Source of the DNA: Anaplasma capra
GTDB lineage: Bacteria > Pseudomonadota > Alphaproteobacteria > Rickettsiales > Anaplasmataceae
Reading direction: 5' to 3'
DNA length: 64,000 nucleotides
Assembly: GCF_025628805.1 (NCBI RefSeq)
Contig: NZ_JAOTBG010000008.1
Location: 1 to 64,000 of the forward strand
Below, in pieces: positions 26,956 through 36,583 of the stretch; position 1 is the stretch's first letter; each line of letters opens with the position of its first letter. The notes under the pieces are model-generated. The model was given only the letters and a program-made list of their open reading frames with translations, was not told the DNA's origin and did no database searches. The position numbers and the translations under genes are program-made.

Positions 26956-28359
26956 TTGCTCAAAGGAATCAAGAAGGTGCGTATTTCCGGGCGCGAGGTG
27001 TGGCCCATTATTGAGGGAGGCAAGGGGATTGGTGTTAGTGACGGGAGGAGTTCCGGGGCTTTTGCTGCTGCGGATGCTGTGGGTACGTTCTCCTGTGCAA
27101 GCCCGGCGCTTCTGGACAGTAATGGAGAGCACGTGCCCCTCGTGTACACAGGAAAAACCAGGGGGGAACGCAACCGCGAGCTTATAAGCTACAGTATAAA
27201 GGCTGGCATCAGCCAAGCCCGCATGGCTAGTGATGTGTCACAAGGGTGTGGCAGGATACACATGAACGTGCTATGGGAAATGGGCAATGTGAGCGAGATT
27301 CTGTATGGGGTGCTCGAGGGTGCCAAAGGCCTGATTCACGGTATAACATGCGGCGCTGGCATGCCGTACAAGTTGGCTGAGGTGTCAATGCAGTGCGGGG
27401 TTTACTACTACCCGATAGTTTCATCTGCCCGCGCCTTCAGGATTTTATGGAATCGTTCCTATCGTAAGTTTCCTAGGGAGCTGCTGGGTGGCGTAGTGTA
27501 TGAAGACCCATGGCTTGCAGGGGGTCACAACGGGCTCAGTAACAGCGAAGATCCAAATGTGCCCGAGGCTCCGTTCGGCAGGGTGGCGGAGATCAGATCT
27601 TTCATGAACGAAGTTGGCCTCTCTGACGTTGTTTTGATAATGGCTGGGGGTGTGTGGCACCTGAAAGAGTGGGAATCCTGGTTAGATGATGCCAGAATAG
27701 GTCCTGTGGCGTTCCAGTTTGGTACGAGACCTCTAGTTACGGAAGAGAGTCCTATTTCTATGTTCTGGAAGAAGAAGCTGCTTTCCCTCAAGGTTGGGGA
27801 TGTGCTGCTCAACAGGTTCAGCCCCACGGGGTTTTACTCTTCAGCGGTGAGAAATGAGTTTTTGCTTGAGTTACAGGAGCGAAGCGATCGTCAGATCCCC
27901 TTCAGCAACGAATGCGGGGGTGACTTTGTGGTTGCCATGAAGTTTGGCCTCAGGGGGCGAGACATATATGTCAAGCCCTCAGACAAGGAGCTTGCCGATA
28001 CCTGGATAGCTGCCGGCTACGATACGATGCTCAAAACACCCAACGATACTGTGATTTTCGTTACAGAGAAAAAGGCTAAAGAGATACGGGATGACCAGGT
28101 CGGTTGTGTGGGGTGCTTGAGCCACTGTAAGTTCAGCAATTGGAAGGATCACGGAGATCATAGCACGGGAGAGAAGCCAGACCCCAGGAGTTTTTGTATC
28201 TACAAGACGCTGCAAAACATAATACGCAAGGGTGATTGCGACAGGGAACTCATGTTTTCTGGGTACAACGCGTACAGATTTGGTAAGGATGAGTTCTACA
28301 GTGGTGGGTACATTCCAACTGTGAAAGAGTTGGTGGATAGGATTCTCAGTGGTTACTGA
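26956..28359 (+). CDS. Nitronate monooxygenase-like flavoprotein
   Basis: A 467-residue TIM-barrel protein related to 2-nitropropane dioxygenase / nitronate monooxygenase and to enoyl-reductase-type FMN oxidoreductases: an N-terminal GREVWPIIEGGKGIGVSDGR, a CGAGMPYKLAE and a VLIMAGGVWH-KE segment. Members bind FMN; the physiological substrate in Rickettsiales is unknown. The longest frame starts at GTG 26938, but GGGAGGG (26941-26947) lies inside it, ideally placed 8 bp before TTG 26956. That TTG start also matches the family N-terminus, so I use it. Near residue 383 there is a cysteine cluster, CVGCLSHC, which may bind metal or an Fe-S group. Confidence 0.82.
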   Translation: MLKGIKKVRISGREVWPIIEGGKGIGVSDGRSSGAFAAADAVGTFSCASPALLDSNGEHVPLVYTGKTRGERNRELISYSIKAGISQARMASDVSQGCGRIHMNVLWEMGNVSEILYGVLEGAKGLIHGITCGAGMPYKLAEVSMQCGVYYYPIVSSARAFRILWNRSYRKFPRELLGGVVYEDPWLAGGHNGLSNSEDPNVPEAPFGRVAEIRSFMNEVGLSDVVLIMAGGVWHLKEWESWLDDARIGPVAFQFGTRPLVTEESPISMFWKKKLLSLKVGDVLLNRFSPTGFYSSAVRNEFLLELQERSDRQIPFSNECGGDFVVAMKFGLRGRDIYVKPSDKELADTWIAAGYDTMLKTPNDTVIFVTEKKAKEIRDDQVGCVGCLSHCKFSNWKDHGDHSTGEKPDPRSFCIYKTLQNIIRKGDCDRELMFSGYNAYRFGKDEFYSGGYIPTVKELVDRILSGY

Positions 28360-28436
28360 GACACTGGCCTTGGTGCCGGCCACGCATTAAACCCCCCTAG
28401 ATCTCTGGGGCGCGCTTCAGGGCCAGGGCAGCGCCG

Positions 28437-29054
28437 CTAGTCGTCTTTGGCTTTTGTATCCTTGAGGAGGGATTCCAGGTATCTGGCTATGAGATCTGTC
28501 TCTATATTGACCTCGCTGTCAGCTTCCAGGTACTGGAATGTAGTGTGACTCCACGTATATGGGATTACGTTCACCATGAACAACCCGCTGCTGGACGAGT
28601 TCACGGTCAGAGAGACTCCGTCCAGTGTTACAGAGCCTTTACGCGATATGTACTTCGACAATACCTCATCGCAACTTACCATGAGCGTGTGGGAGCCAGC
28701 AATGCGAACTACAGACTCTATCTTCCCCACTCCATCGACATGGCCCTGCACCATGTGGCCATCTATGGGGTCTCCCATTTTCAATGACGGCTCGAGATTG
28801 ACCTTAGTGCCCACACTCCAATGCTTGAGGTTAGTGACCCCAAGTGTTTCCTTCGACGCGTTTACTGTGAAAGTGTTGCTCTTGCCCTTGTCTACAACTG
28901 TGAGGCAAACACCGGCGCATGCAACTGAGCTGCCGATGTCTACCCTTGCCAAAAGGCCCGCGTTGTCCACGCCTAAGCGGACTGCTACGTCATTATCCCC
29001 GGACGGTGATACCTCCTCAACGACACCCACTGCTGCCACGACTCCGCTGAACAT
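28437..29054 (-). CDS. ribE: Riboflavin synthase alpha chain
   Basis: A 205-residue riboflavin synthase, which dismutates two 6,7-dimethyl-8-ribityllumazine molecules to riboflavin. Two homologous barrel repeats are visible. The first begins MFSGVVAAVG and includes VACAGVCLTV; the second includes GHVDGVG (104-110) and VTLDGVSLTVN. ATG 29054 follows GAGGGTTTT and matches the invariant MFxG start, although the frame is open to 29192. The promoter at 29140-29168 lies inside that longer frame and so excludes it. Convergent with the NMO-like gene. Confidence 0.94.
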   Translation of the reverse strand: MFSGVVAAVGVVEEVSPSGDNDVAVRLGVDNAGLLARVDIGSSVACAGVCLTVVDKGKSNTFTVNASKETLGVTNLKHWSVGTKVNLEPSLKMGDPIDGHMVQGHVDGVGKIESVVRIAGSHTLMVSCDEVLSKYISRKGSVTLDGVSLTVNSSSSGLFMVNVIPYTWSHTTFQYLEADSEVNIETDLIARYLESLLKDTKAKDD

Positions 29055-29139
29055 AAAACCCTCAGCTGCAAGGAACACACGGAACTCCTGGTGCAGCGGC
29101 AACACCCCGGGTTGCGTAACACCTAGCAGTTCACCACGT

Positions 29140-29168
29140 CTTGTATCCACACAGAGGGAACTTGTCAA
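29140..29168 (-). promoter_or_regulatory. Sigma-70 promoter of ribE
   Basis: On the - strand TTGACA (29168-29163), exactly 17 bp, then TACAAG (29145-29140). Predicted leader about 80 nt. No FMN-riboswitch consensus is seen between it and the ATG. Confidence 0.65.
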
Positions 29169-29338
29169 CCTTGTGTTTTGTCCTGCGTTCAATTATGTAG
29201 GAAGTGCTGCGGGTTATCTTATCCGTACAGCATTTGTGCCTGCTGGTCTAGCTAGTGTGAGTGTGGGTGCGCTTGTCTTCGCATATTAGATGCGACACAT
29301 CAATGGCGGGGGCGCCGCACTCCAAATTGTGCCTGTTG

Positions 29339-32300
29339 CTAGTCGCACGGTGCAGTTGCCATACGCAGCAGGTGGAATAAAATACACTCGGCTGTCTTGT
29401 GTTGCGGCGTTCCAGTGACTGACATCCTCACGCCGTGGTTGTGTATTGTGAAAATACTAGGATTGTTGATTACATGTTTCAGCACTCCCGGAGGTGCATG
29501 GGCATTTTGCGGTAGCGACATAGTTATGTGCTGTTTGGCCTGTGTGACCTCCGATATGCCAAGCAAGGAGCAAAGTTGCTTGATGCGCATGACATTTAGT
29601 AGGTTTGTTACCTCAAGCGGTGGCGGGCCGAATCTGTTTGTGAGCTCAATAACGTAAAGATCTGCCTCCTCTCCCGTTTTCAAGCTGCTGATTTTTTTGT
29701 ATACCTTGATTCGCAGATCTAGCTCTTTTATGTAGGATTCAGGAATTCTGATGGTTGCGTATATGTTTACTTTTACGTTGTGACAATCGGCGTTTTCCGC
29801 TTTCTCTTGGCATTCGGCTATGGCTTCTTCCAGCATTTTGTGATATAGCTCAATGCCCACTTCTCTAATGTTGCCGGACTGCTCTTCGCCTACTAGATTC
29901 CCAAAACCTCGCATGTCCATATCTTGCAGAGCCAGCGCGAATCCTGAACCTATACTGTTCAAAGACTTAATTGCCTCCAATCTTCTGATACCCGGTGAGC
30001 CGGGCAGCGCCTTGTCCGACACTATGAAATATGCATAGCCCTTAGTGGCACTTCTGCCCACTCTTCCTTTCAGCTGGTATAGCTGCGCAAGACCGAACAT
30101 ATCCGCATTATGTACGATGATGGTATTGGCGAAGGGTATATCAATCCCGCTCTCTATTATGGATGTGGTAAGGAGGACCGAGAATTTTCCATCGAAGAAG
30201 TCATTCATAATTTTATCCAGCGCTCCAACTGGCGTTCTTCCGTGTGCGACCTCCACCTTTACATCCGGGACCAATCTTTGCAGGTTTGCCAACACACTGT
30301 TGATGTCAGAGATAAATGGACAGATGACAAATACCCTGCCACCCCGAGCTATTTCGTCTAGTATTGCCATTTTGATTGTATCGTCATCGTAATGTATCAC
30401 AGAGATATCTACAGCTACTCTGCCCATAGGTGGTGTTCTCAGGACACTGAAACTCTTTATTCCAGAGAGCGACATGTGAAGCGTTCTGGGAATGGGCGTG
30501 GCAGACAGGGACAGCACGTGCACACCACACCTAAGTTTTTTGAGTTGTTCTTTCTGTCGAACGCCAAAGTGTTGTTCTTCATCAATAATCAGTAAGCTGA
30601 GATCGAGAAATTCTATATCGCTGGAGAGAAGCGCGCTTGTGCCCACAATTATATTGATGTCTCCGCTCGCCAACTCCCTTTTGATTTTGGACTTTTGCGC
30701 CGTTGAAGTTTTTGAGAGCTGTTGTACGTTTATGTTATATTTTTGGAATCTCTCCCTGAACACCGCAAGGTGTTGTCTGCACAGCAGAGTTGTGGGCACT
30801 ATCACGGCCACCTGCTTTGTGGGGTCGCCGTTTATGACCAAAAACGCCGCACGTAGCGCAACCTCTGTTTTCCCGAACCCTACATCTCCGCATATGAGCC
30901 TGTCCATTACCTTCCCACTTGCAAGATCCTCTTCGACCTCTGATACGGCTTTGAGCTGATCTTCAGTTTCTACGTATGGAAACTCCTTGCAGAAATCTAT
31001 GTACTTCTGGTCTGCAAGGAACTTGTCGCCTTCTGCAAGCATCCGCATTGCTTCCGAGCGCAGCAACATCTGCGCCACGTCTTTGATACGCTTCTTAAGC
31101 CTAGCGTTACGTTCTTGCCATGATGCACTTCCAAGTTTATCCAAAACAATATCGGCATTGGTGCCGTATTTTGTCACTAAGTCAATATCTTCTACTGGGA
31201 CGAAAAATTTGTCGTTGTCGCGATAGAGAATTTCTACAAAATCGTGCAAATTGCCGCACACATTGAGTGTGCGTAGCGCATTGAATATTCCTATGCCATA
31301 GTCTTTGTGCACCACTACATCTCCAACTGTTGGGCAGGCGTCTTCGCTGATCACTGTTCCAGAAGGGCGGTTGGAGGAACACTGACGTCTTAGTAGGCTA
31401 TATTCCGTAATGATGGCAAAATCCCGCGTGACGGCGCCATAGCTTACAGGCAGCACTGCTGCGTTGAACCTCGCTTTGGAGTCCTCATACTCATGCACTC
31501 TGGACATGTATATGTTGCGCGTTTTGAATTTATCAACCAGGTATTGCAAAGACCCCTCTGAGTAGCATGCCAGAATCAGGGTCTTGTTTATACTATTGAT
31601 ATAGTCAGCAGCTATCGCGAACACATCAGTGTTGTGTTCTTGAGCTGCCAACCTAAAATTGGGGGTAGCACTAACCTCGCTGGGGGAGTGGCTAACTTTC
31701 GTATGGCCCCATGGGTTGTTTTTAGGTTTAGCGTCGAATTTGCATAGCATAACTTTGTGGAAGTCTTGTGTGGCTCGTGTATAGCTATTTATGTCAAGAA
31801 ACAGTGCATCCGGACCGCATGCAAATTGCAATGCGCTATCCCCAACCCGTGTCTTTTTTGTATACTGTGATATTTCTTCAAGGATTGATTCCTCAAATAC
31901 GAGTTTTGCGTTTGGTGCATAGTCAAAAATGGTGGAGAGCCCATTTTCCTGCAATAAGGGTAACCACTGTTCTTCCCCCACGTATTTTTGTCTGGCGAGC
32001 ATGGCTTTGACAAATACCATATTAGGTTCTGGGTACTGCATGTATCTCTCATGGAAGCGCCCAAGGTTTTCTGCGGTCTTTATAACCTCAGATGCTGGGT
32101 AGACAACCAGATTTGGCAGTGCAGCGCAATTGGCTGTTATCTGTGTGTCTAGGTCGAAATACTTTATAGACTCAACGGCGTCGTAGTTGAAGGCTATTCT
32201 TACAGGTTTATTGTCGATTGGCTGAAAGATATCAACTATCTCGCCCCTCACCGCGAAGCTTCCCACCTCGCGTACCGAAGAGGATTGCGTGTACCCGCAC

Positions 32301-32722
32301 ACTACTAGATGCTGTATTAGCTTATCCATGTCAAGGTTGCGGTCTGATTCAATTCTGAGGACGGATTCGGCCACTGCTTCCACAGGCAGCACTTTCTGCA
32401 TGACTGCATTTACAGTTGTGAGCAATATGTACGGGTTTTTGTTCTCGGCAACGTCGAGCAGGCACTTCATTCTGGTTGCCATGATCAGGCTACTGGGTGA
32501 GACCCTCTTGTGTGGTGCCGAGTCCCACTTTGGAAAAATAAATATGTTCCGCTTCCGGTCAAAAAATCTTAAGGTTTTTGCAAGAAGTTCCAGCGGGATA
32601 CTTTCCTGTGCGATGAGCATGAGCGAAGCTTGAGGGTCTTTATGGCACGCCTGGGCCATCAGCATTTCCACAGATTCTGTGGTAGCACCCGTTATTATCT
32701 CTAGAGAGCCTGTCATGCGCAT
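29339..32722 (-). CDS. mfd: Transcription-repair coupling factor Mfd
   Basis: An 1127-residue ATP-dependent translocase that removes RNA polymerase stalled at DNA lesions and recruits UvrA. Order of parts: a degenerate UvrB-like N-terminus, an RNA-polymerase-interacting domain (about 450-520, with GDVVVHKDYGIGIF), then the RecG-like motor. The motor has Walker A GDVGFGKTEVALRAAF (about 610), DEEQ box (about 714), SATPIPRTL motif III and QLKGRVGRS motif VI. A C-terminal TRCF domain completes it. Length is normal (E. coli 1148). About 285 bp separate it from the downstream ribE. Confidence 0.97.
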   Translation of the reverse strand: MRMTGSLEIITGATTESVEMLMAQACHKDPQASLMLIAQESIPLELLAKTLRFFDRKRNIFIFPKWDSAPHKRVSPSSLIMATRMKCLLDVAENKNPYILLTTVNAVMQKVLPVEAVAESVLRIESDRNLDMDKLIQHLVVCGYTQSSSVREVGSFAVRGEIVDIFQPIDNKPVRIAFNYDAVESIKYFDLDTQITANCAALPNLVVYPASEVIKTAENLGRFHERYMQYPEPNMVFVKAMLARQKYVGEEQWLPLLQENGLSTIFDYAPNAKLVFEESILEEISQYTKKTRVGDSALQFACGPDALFLDINSYTRATQDFHKVMLCKFDAKPKNNPWGHTKVSHSPSEVSATPNFRLAAQEHNTDVFAIAADYINSINKTLILACYSEGSLQYLVDKFKTRNIYMSRVHEYEDSKARFNAAVLPVSYGAVTRDFAIITEYSLLRRQCSSNRPSGTVISEDACPTVGDVVVHKDYGIGIFNALRTLNVCGNLHDFVEILYRDNDKFFVPVEDIDLVTKYGTNADIVLDKLGSASWQERNARLKKRIKDVAQMLLRSEAMRMLAEGDKFLADQKYIDFCKEFPYVETEDQLKAVSEVEEDLASGKVMDRLICGDVGFGKTEVALRAAFLVINGDPTKQVAVIVPTTLLCRQHLAVFRERFQKYNINVQQLSKTSTAQKSKIKRELASGDINIIVGTSALLSSDIEFLDLSLLIIDEEQHFGVRQKEQLKKLRCGVHVLSLSATPIPRTLHMSLSGIKSFSVLRTPPMGRVAVDISVIHYDDDTIKMAILDEIARGGRVFVICPFISDINSVLANLQRLVPDVKVEVAHGRTPVGALDKIMNDFFDGKFSVLLTTSIIESGIDIPFANTIIVHNADMFGLAQLYQLKGRVGRSATKGYAYFIVSDKALPGSPGIRRLEAIKSLNSIGSGFALALQDMDMRGFGNLVGEEQSGNIREVGIELYHKMLEEAIAECQEKAENADCHNVKVNIYATIRIPESYIKELDLRIKVYKKISSLKTGEEADLYVIELTNRFGPPPLEVTNLLNVMRIKQLCSLLGISEVTQAKQHITMSLPQNAHAPPGVLKHVINNPSIFTIHNHGVRMSVTGTPQHKTAECILFHLLRMATAPCD

Positions 32723-32862
32723 ATCTATAGGCGCAGCTCACATGTGACAGCCAGCAACCTGACAAAATGTGTGAAGATTCCTACGCCCCGGGGGCACCGA
32801 CAATAGTTAATTTCGCTCAAACATCCTCCCAGCTGTGTGACAGCGGCCAACCATGAATGTCA

Positions 32863-32891
32863 TTGTATTATGCGAAACATTGGAATACAAT
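32863..32891 (+). promoter_or_regulatory. Promoter of rnhA, flanked by an inverted repeat
   Basis: TTGTAT (32863-32868), 17 bp, TACAAT (32886-32891). The two boxes are part of a 7-bp inverted repeat ATTGTAT / ATACAAT (32862-32868 / 32885-32891), an operator-like arrangement. The position implies that rnhA translation starts at 32908 or 32917 rather than at the upstream end of its open frame. Confidence 0.55.
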
Positions 32892-32907
32892 CGAAAACGG
32901 CGGATGT

Positions 32908-33372
32908 ATGGTGCTTATGGAGAGGAAGGGGGTTGCCATATACACCGATGGTGCCTGTTCTGGCAATCCTGGACCTGGAGGTTGGGGAGCTGTGCTGCTT
33001 TTTGAGAGTGGGGAGGAGCGCAGGATATCGGGTGGTGACAATAATACTACAAATAACAGGATGGAGCTCACTGCGGTGATTATGGCCTTGGCGAACCTGA
33101 CCGTGCCGTGTGGCGTGTGTATCAATACAGATAGTACGTATGTTAAAAACGGCATTACGGAGTGGATTGGCAGATGGAAAATGAACGGATGGAGAACATC
33201 TAGCAAGTCTGCTGTGAAGAATGTTGACTTGTGGGTAGAGCTTGAAAGACTGACGTTACTACATAGTGTTGAGTGGAGGTGGGTAAAGGCTCACGCAGGG
33301 GATAAGTACAACGAAGAGGCTGACGCACTCGCCAGAAACGAGGCAGAGCGCCGCTTGGTTGCGCCCAAATGA
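32908..33372 (+). CDS. rnhA: Ribonuclease HI
   Basis: A 154-residue RNase HI, which degrades RNA in RNA-DNA hybrids. All catalytic residues are visible: Asp in [15 protein letters not shown], Glu in [10 protein letters not shown], Asp in NTDSTYV, His in [14 protein letters not shown] and the final Asp of the same stretch. The start is ATG 32908 or 32917; the frame is open to 32857, but the promoter excludes that. The 3' end is 28 bp from the AsmA-like gene, so a two-gene unit is likely. Confidence 0.95.
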   Translation: MVLMERKGVAIYTDGACSGNPGPGGWGAVLLFESGEERRISGGDNNTTNNRMELTAVIMALANLTVPCGVCINTDSTYVKNGITEWIGRWKMNGWRTSSKSAVKNVDLWVELERLTLLHSVEWRWVKAHAGDKYNEEADALARNEAERRLVAPK

Positions 33373-33400
33373 TCTGCCGGTAGCGCTTTTGTCGAATTCT

Positions 33401-36379
33401 ATGAACTCTATGATATGGTCTTGCGTAAAACTGTTGCTTGTTGGTGCAGTGCTTGCATTCGGGGGGATGCTGTACTACCATGCCAGCACCAAGGATACTG
33501 TAGAATTCCGCACCGGCATTATAGACCTATATTTGAAGTTCAAGCTGTCGCAATTCTTCACCGGTGCCGACGTTGATATACAGGATGTGCAACTTTCTTG
33601 GCGTAGGGCCGATGAGAACTTCTTTCTGCACGCGAGCGGGTTAATAATTGTAGATAAAAAGTCAGGTCTTAGGACTGAGATTCCCGAAATTTCGATTTAC
33701 TCCAAAGTGGGTATCCTATTTTTGTGGGGGGACTGGGGTGCGAGTAGAGTTGAAATTCCGGAAGTGAGCCTCAGTGCTTTTGATCCCGGAACGGATGTGA
33801 GCGCTGCCCAAACTTCATTTTCCATCGCTGCCCTTCGAGAGAAGCTGCTAATGCTGGTAAGGTCTAGCGTGCCAGTAAAGGTTGGCAGTATGACTCTTAG
33901 CAACCAACGCGGCGAGAGCGTGAAAGTAGACTCACTGTCGTTTGGCACTGAGGAAAGATACGATGGGCGGGTCTTTTCGCTGGAGTTAGTAAGCAGCTTA
34001 TCGTCTGTCAAAGTCGAAATTTCTGAGCACTACAAAGGCATTATATCACTCAATCTAAAGTGCGATAATTTTAACACAGCGCTGTTTGAGTATATCAGGT
34101 TCTTGGATGGTGTGCTGCCATCATATAACAAGATGCTACTTTCCGGGACTGCAGATGTGGTGTTAGACTCACATAATCAGATAGAGTATTGCGATATAGA
34201 CCTGCAGAGCCTGAAAGGCAAAGTTCCTTATGAGCGCCATGGTGATATCACTGTTCACGGGTTTAGGGCAAAGGCCAGGTATAGCGATCGTGAGCTTTTG
34301 CTGTCAGATTTCAATCTCCTTGTGGACGATATTGCCCTAAAAGCGCGGGCTTCCTTTGGTGCAAGAAGCGGCCGACTTGATGCTAGTGTTGGAAGCTATG
34401 AGATAAAAGCGCAGCGGATTTGCAAATATTGGTCTGAGGAATTGTATCCCGACCTCAAGCGTTGGTACTGTGGTAACGTGTTGGATGGTGCATTCAGAGA
34501 GCCACAGCTGTCCTTTAGCGGCCATATTAGCGATATGCGCAACGTAGAAAACTACCGGTTCAGCTCCCATGTGAGAGATGCCACTATAAGCATCAGTGAT
34601 GAGCTAGGTGCGGTTAACGTGGTTGACGGAGACTTACTGCTTGACAAGGGAACCCTGGTTATTAGGTCAGGCAATTACAATTACAGAGGTATAGACGCTG
34701 TGGAGGGTGTTGCGACCGTAAAGCAAATAGGTAGTCACGATGCTAAGCTTGAGGTGCGGGGCAGGGCCTTTGGTGATGTTGGTAAGCTGTACAACGCAAT
34801 AGATGGGCAGGAGCGATTTGGTATTGCGACTGAAAACATATCGGGTATCGCCGTTACAAAGTTCCTCGTGGAAGTATCAAATTTGACTGGAATGTCTGAC
34901 ACACATAGTGACGTTTACATAGCATCTGAAGTCGGCAACCTCGCAGTGAGTGGGGTGCTGAGCAGCTTTGATATACACAGTGCTGGTTTAGATCTTATTT
35001 TTCACAACAGGAGAATTGAGGCGACTGTTAAGGGAAAGCTGAATGATAGGGATATGACTCTCACTGCCAGTGGTGATACAAGGAGCGATGGAAGCATGCT
35101 GTGCAAATTTGATGGCTACATTTCTGGAGAAAACATACAGAAATTCAGTGCGGTGGCCAGACATGTTGATCTCAGTGGATATGCTAAGGCAACAATAGAT
35201 TGGGTGAGTAATAATCCGGGCTCCAGCGGAGCCGAAGTGGACGGCGTGCTTGATGTTTCTGGCTTGTACTCAGCTTTGGGGTATTTTCAGCAAGGTACCC
35301 AGGAAAGAATACTGAAATTTGCTGCGTCAGTGGAGAGGAGTGGCAACATAAGGGTGCGTAGTGCGACTATTGAGGGACAAGACATAGACATTCGGTTAAG
35401 TGGACAGCTTGGCAATAATGTGAACCTGGTGGCTGATCGGGTGCGATTCCTGAAAACCGATGCTCGAGCTTCTATTAAATCCGAAAATGGCAACCTGGTG
35501 TTGAAATTGGGGGGAAAGTTTTTGGACCTTAGTAAGGCGAATTTGGGGTCTTTTCTAAATAGGGAGTCGCGGAATCAAGGTAAGCTTAAAATAGATCTGC
35601 GCGCACGTAGTGCTCTAATGAAAAACAATGTGCTCATGAAGAAATTTTTATTCAGCTTGGATTGCGGCGAAGACGGTGGCTTACGCGCAAAAATGAGCGC
35701 TCGCTTCGCCAATGACAATGTCCCTGTCAGCATAGAGTATGGGCCTAGGGGGCTGGAAGTTAGCACAGAAGATGCGGGGAATTTTTTGCGAGCTATTGAT
35801 GTTGTGAGCACTGTTGATGGTGGCAATCTGTCCATATACATGTACCCCGACGATCACCTTGGCAGGACTCAGGGAGTGTTCTCGATTACGAATTTTAACA
35901 TAGTGAACGCACCCATACTTGCACAGATATTGACGCTTTCGTCTCTACAGGGGATAGGTAATACACTCAATGGCAGCGGCATACGCTTTGGCAAGCTCAA
36001 TGTGCCGTTTAGTTATAGTGACAGCCTTATCAGTTTCGATGAATCGTGGATAGAGGGAGTGGAGCTCGGTATTAGTGTAGGTGGGACAATCAACCTGAGC
36101 GCGAAGAGTTTCGATGTGCGCGGTCAAATAGTACCAGCATACGCAGTTAGTAAGCTTATATGGAATACGCCCCTGATCGGTAAACTGCTTACTGGTGGGT
36201 ACAGTAGGGGGGTAGTTGCTATTGACTACAAAGTGAAGGGAACTGATAAAGCCCACGATGTGTCGGTGAATTTCTTGTCGATTCTTGCGCCAAACTTGCT
36301 CAAGAGAGTACTCAAGGCTATAGATGATAAGTCAAGGGGCGCGAGCAGCGCACAACAAGGACGGGCGGCGGCGCAATAA
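33401..36379 (+). CDS. Large AsmA/YhdP-like envelope protein
   Basis: A 992-residue protein with one N-terminal membrane anchor (residues about 4-26, CVKLLLVGAVLAFGGML). A very long beta-rich periplasmic region is interrupted by short charged loops. The C-terminal AsmA-like domain includes NFNIVNAPILAQILTLSSLQGI, then a GIRFGKLNVPFS segment. AsmA-family proteins (TamB, YhdP, YdbH) form hydrophobic grooves thought to carry phospholipids between inner and outer membranes. That role would suit an organism with an outer membrane built without LPS. The last ~25 residues are basic and unstructured. ATG 33401 is preferred over the open frame start 33359, which lies inside rnhA. Confidence 0.82.
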   Translation: MNSMIWSCVKLLLVGAVLAFGGMLYYHASTKDTVEFRTGIIDLYLKFKLSQFFTGADVDIQDVQLSWRRADENFFLHASGLIIVDKKSGLRTEIPEISIYSKVGILFLWGDWGASRVEIPEVSLSAFDPGTDVSAAQTSFSIAALREKLLMLVRSSVPVKVGSMTLSNQRGESVKVDSLSFGTEERYDGRVFSLELVSSLSSVKVEISEHYKGIISLNLKCDNFNTALFEYIRFLDGVLPSYNKMLLSGTADVVLDSHNQIEYCDIDLQSLKGKVPYERHGDITVHGFRAKARYSDRELLLSDFNLLVDDIALKARASFGARSGRLDASVGSYEIKAQRICKYWSEELYPDLKRWYCGNVLDGAFREPQLSFSGHISDMRNVENYRFSSHVRDATISISDELGAVNVVDGDLLLDKGTLVIRSGNYNYRGIDAVEGVATVKQIGSHDAKLEVRGRAFGDVGKLYNAIDGQERFGIATENISGIAVTKFLVEVSNLTGMSDTHSDVYIASEVGNLAVSGVLSSFDIHSAGLDLIFHNRRIEATVKGKLNDRDMTLTASGDTRSDGSMLCKFDGYISGENIQKFSAVARHVDLSGYAKATIDWVSNNPGSSGAEVDGVLDVSGLYSALGYFQQGTQERILKFAASVERSGNIRVRSATIEGQDIDIRLSGQLGNNVNLVADRVRFLKTDARASIKSENGNLVLKLGGKFLDLSKANLGSFLNRESRNQGKLKIDLRARSALMKNNVLMKKFLFSLDCGEDGGLRAKMSARFANDNVPVSIEYGPRGLEVSTEDAGNFLRAIDVVSTVDGGNLSIYMYPDDHLGRTQGVFSITNFNIVNAPILAQILTLSSLQGIGNTLNGSGIRFGKLNVPFSYSDSLISFDESWIEGVELGISVGGTINLSAKSFDVRGQIVPAYAVSKLIWNTPLIGKLLTGGYSRGVVAIDYKVKGTDKAHDVSVNFLSILAPNLLKRVLKAIDDKSRGASSAQQGRAAAQ

Positions 36380-36521
36380 ACTATCTTACCACACACCGGT
36401 GCGATACGCACTTTGTGGTGTTAGAGTACAATGTGGCGAGTAAGGATGTGCTGCGCCCACCGCAAGTTGTGTTGCATGCCCTTGCAGTGTGATGCATACG
36501 CCGTGTCCTCCGCATGGACGA

Positions 36522-36549
36522 TTGCATCTTTGTATGGTTGTTGTATAAT
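36522..36549 (+). promoter_or_regulatory. Sigma-70 promoter of pyrH-frr-uppS-cdsA
   Basis: TTGCAT (36522-36527), 16 bp, then a perfect TATAAT (36544-36549). It lies 35 bp before ATG 36584 and inside the longer open frame (from 36431), which is therefore not the true 5' end of pyrH. Confidence 0.7.
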
Positions 36550-36583
36550 CCTGCCAGGCTGTGGGGACGGGTTTCGTTTTGAG

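Noticed and set aside
28360-28436. CCCC-TAGA-TCT-CT-GGGG terminator between the NMO-like gene and ribE
   Set aside because: The stem is imperfect, the loop is only two bases, and there is no T-run on either strand.
29055-29133. FMN riboswitch upstream of ribE
   Set aside because: The leader lacks the conserved FMN-aptamer segments and is only about 80 nt.
28576-29289. Long + strand open frame (237 codons) antisense to ribE
   Set aside because: Product is low in hydrophobic order, rich in Ser/Thr/Pro, and mirrors the codon pattern of the ribE strand. No ribosome binding site. It is a shadow of ribE and its leader.
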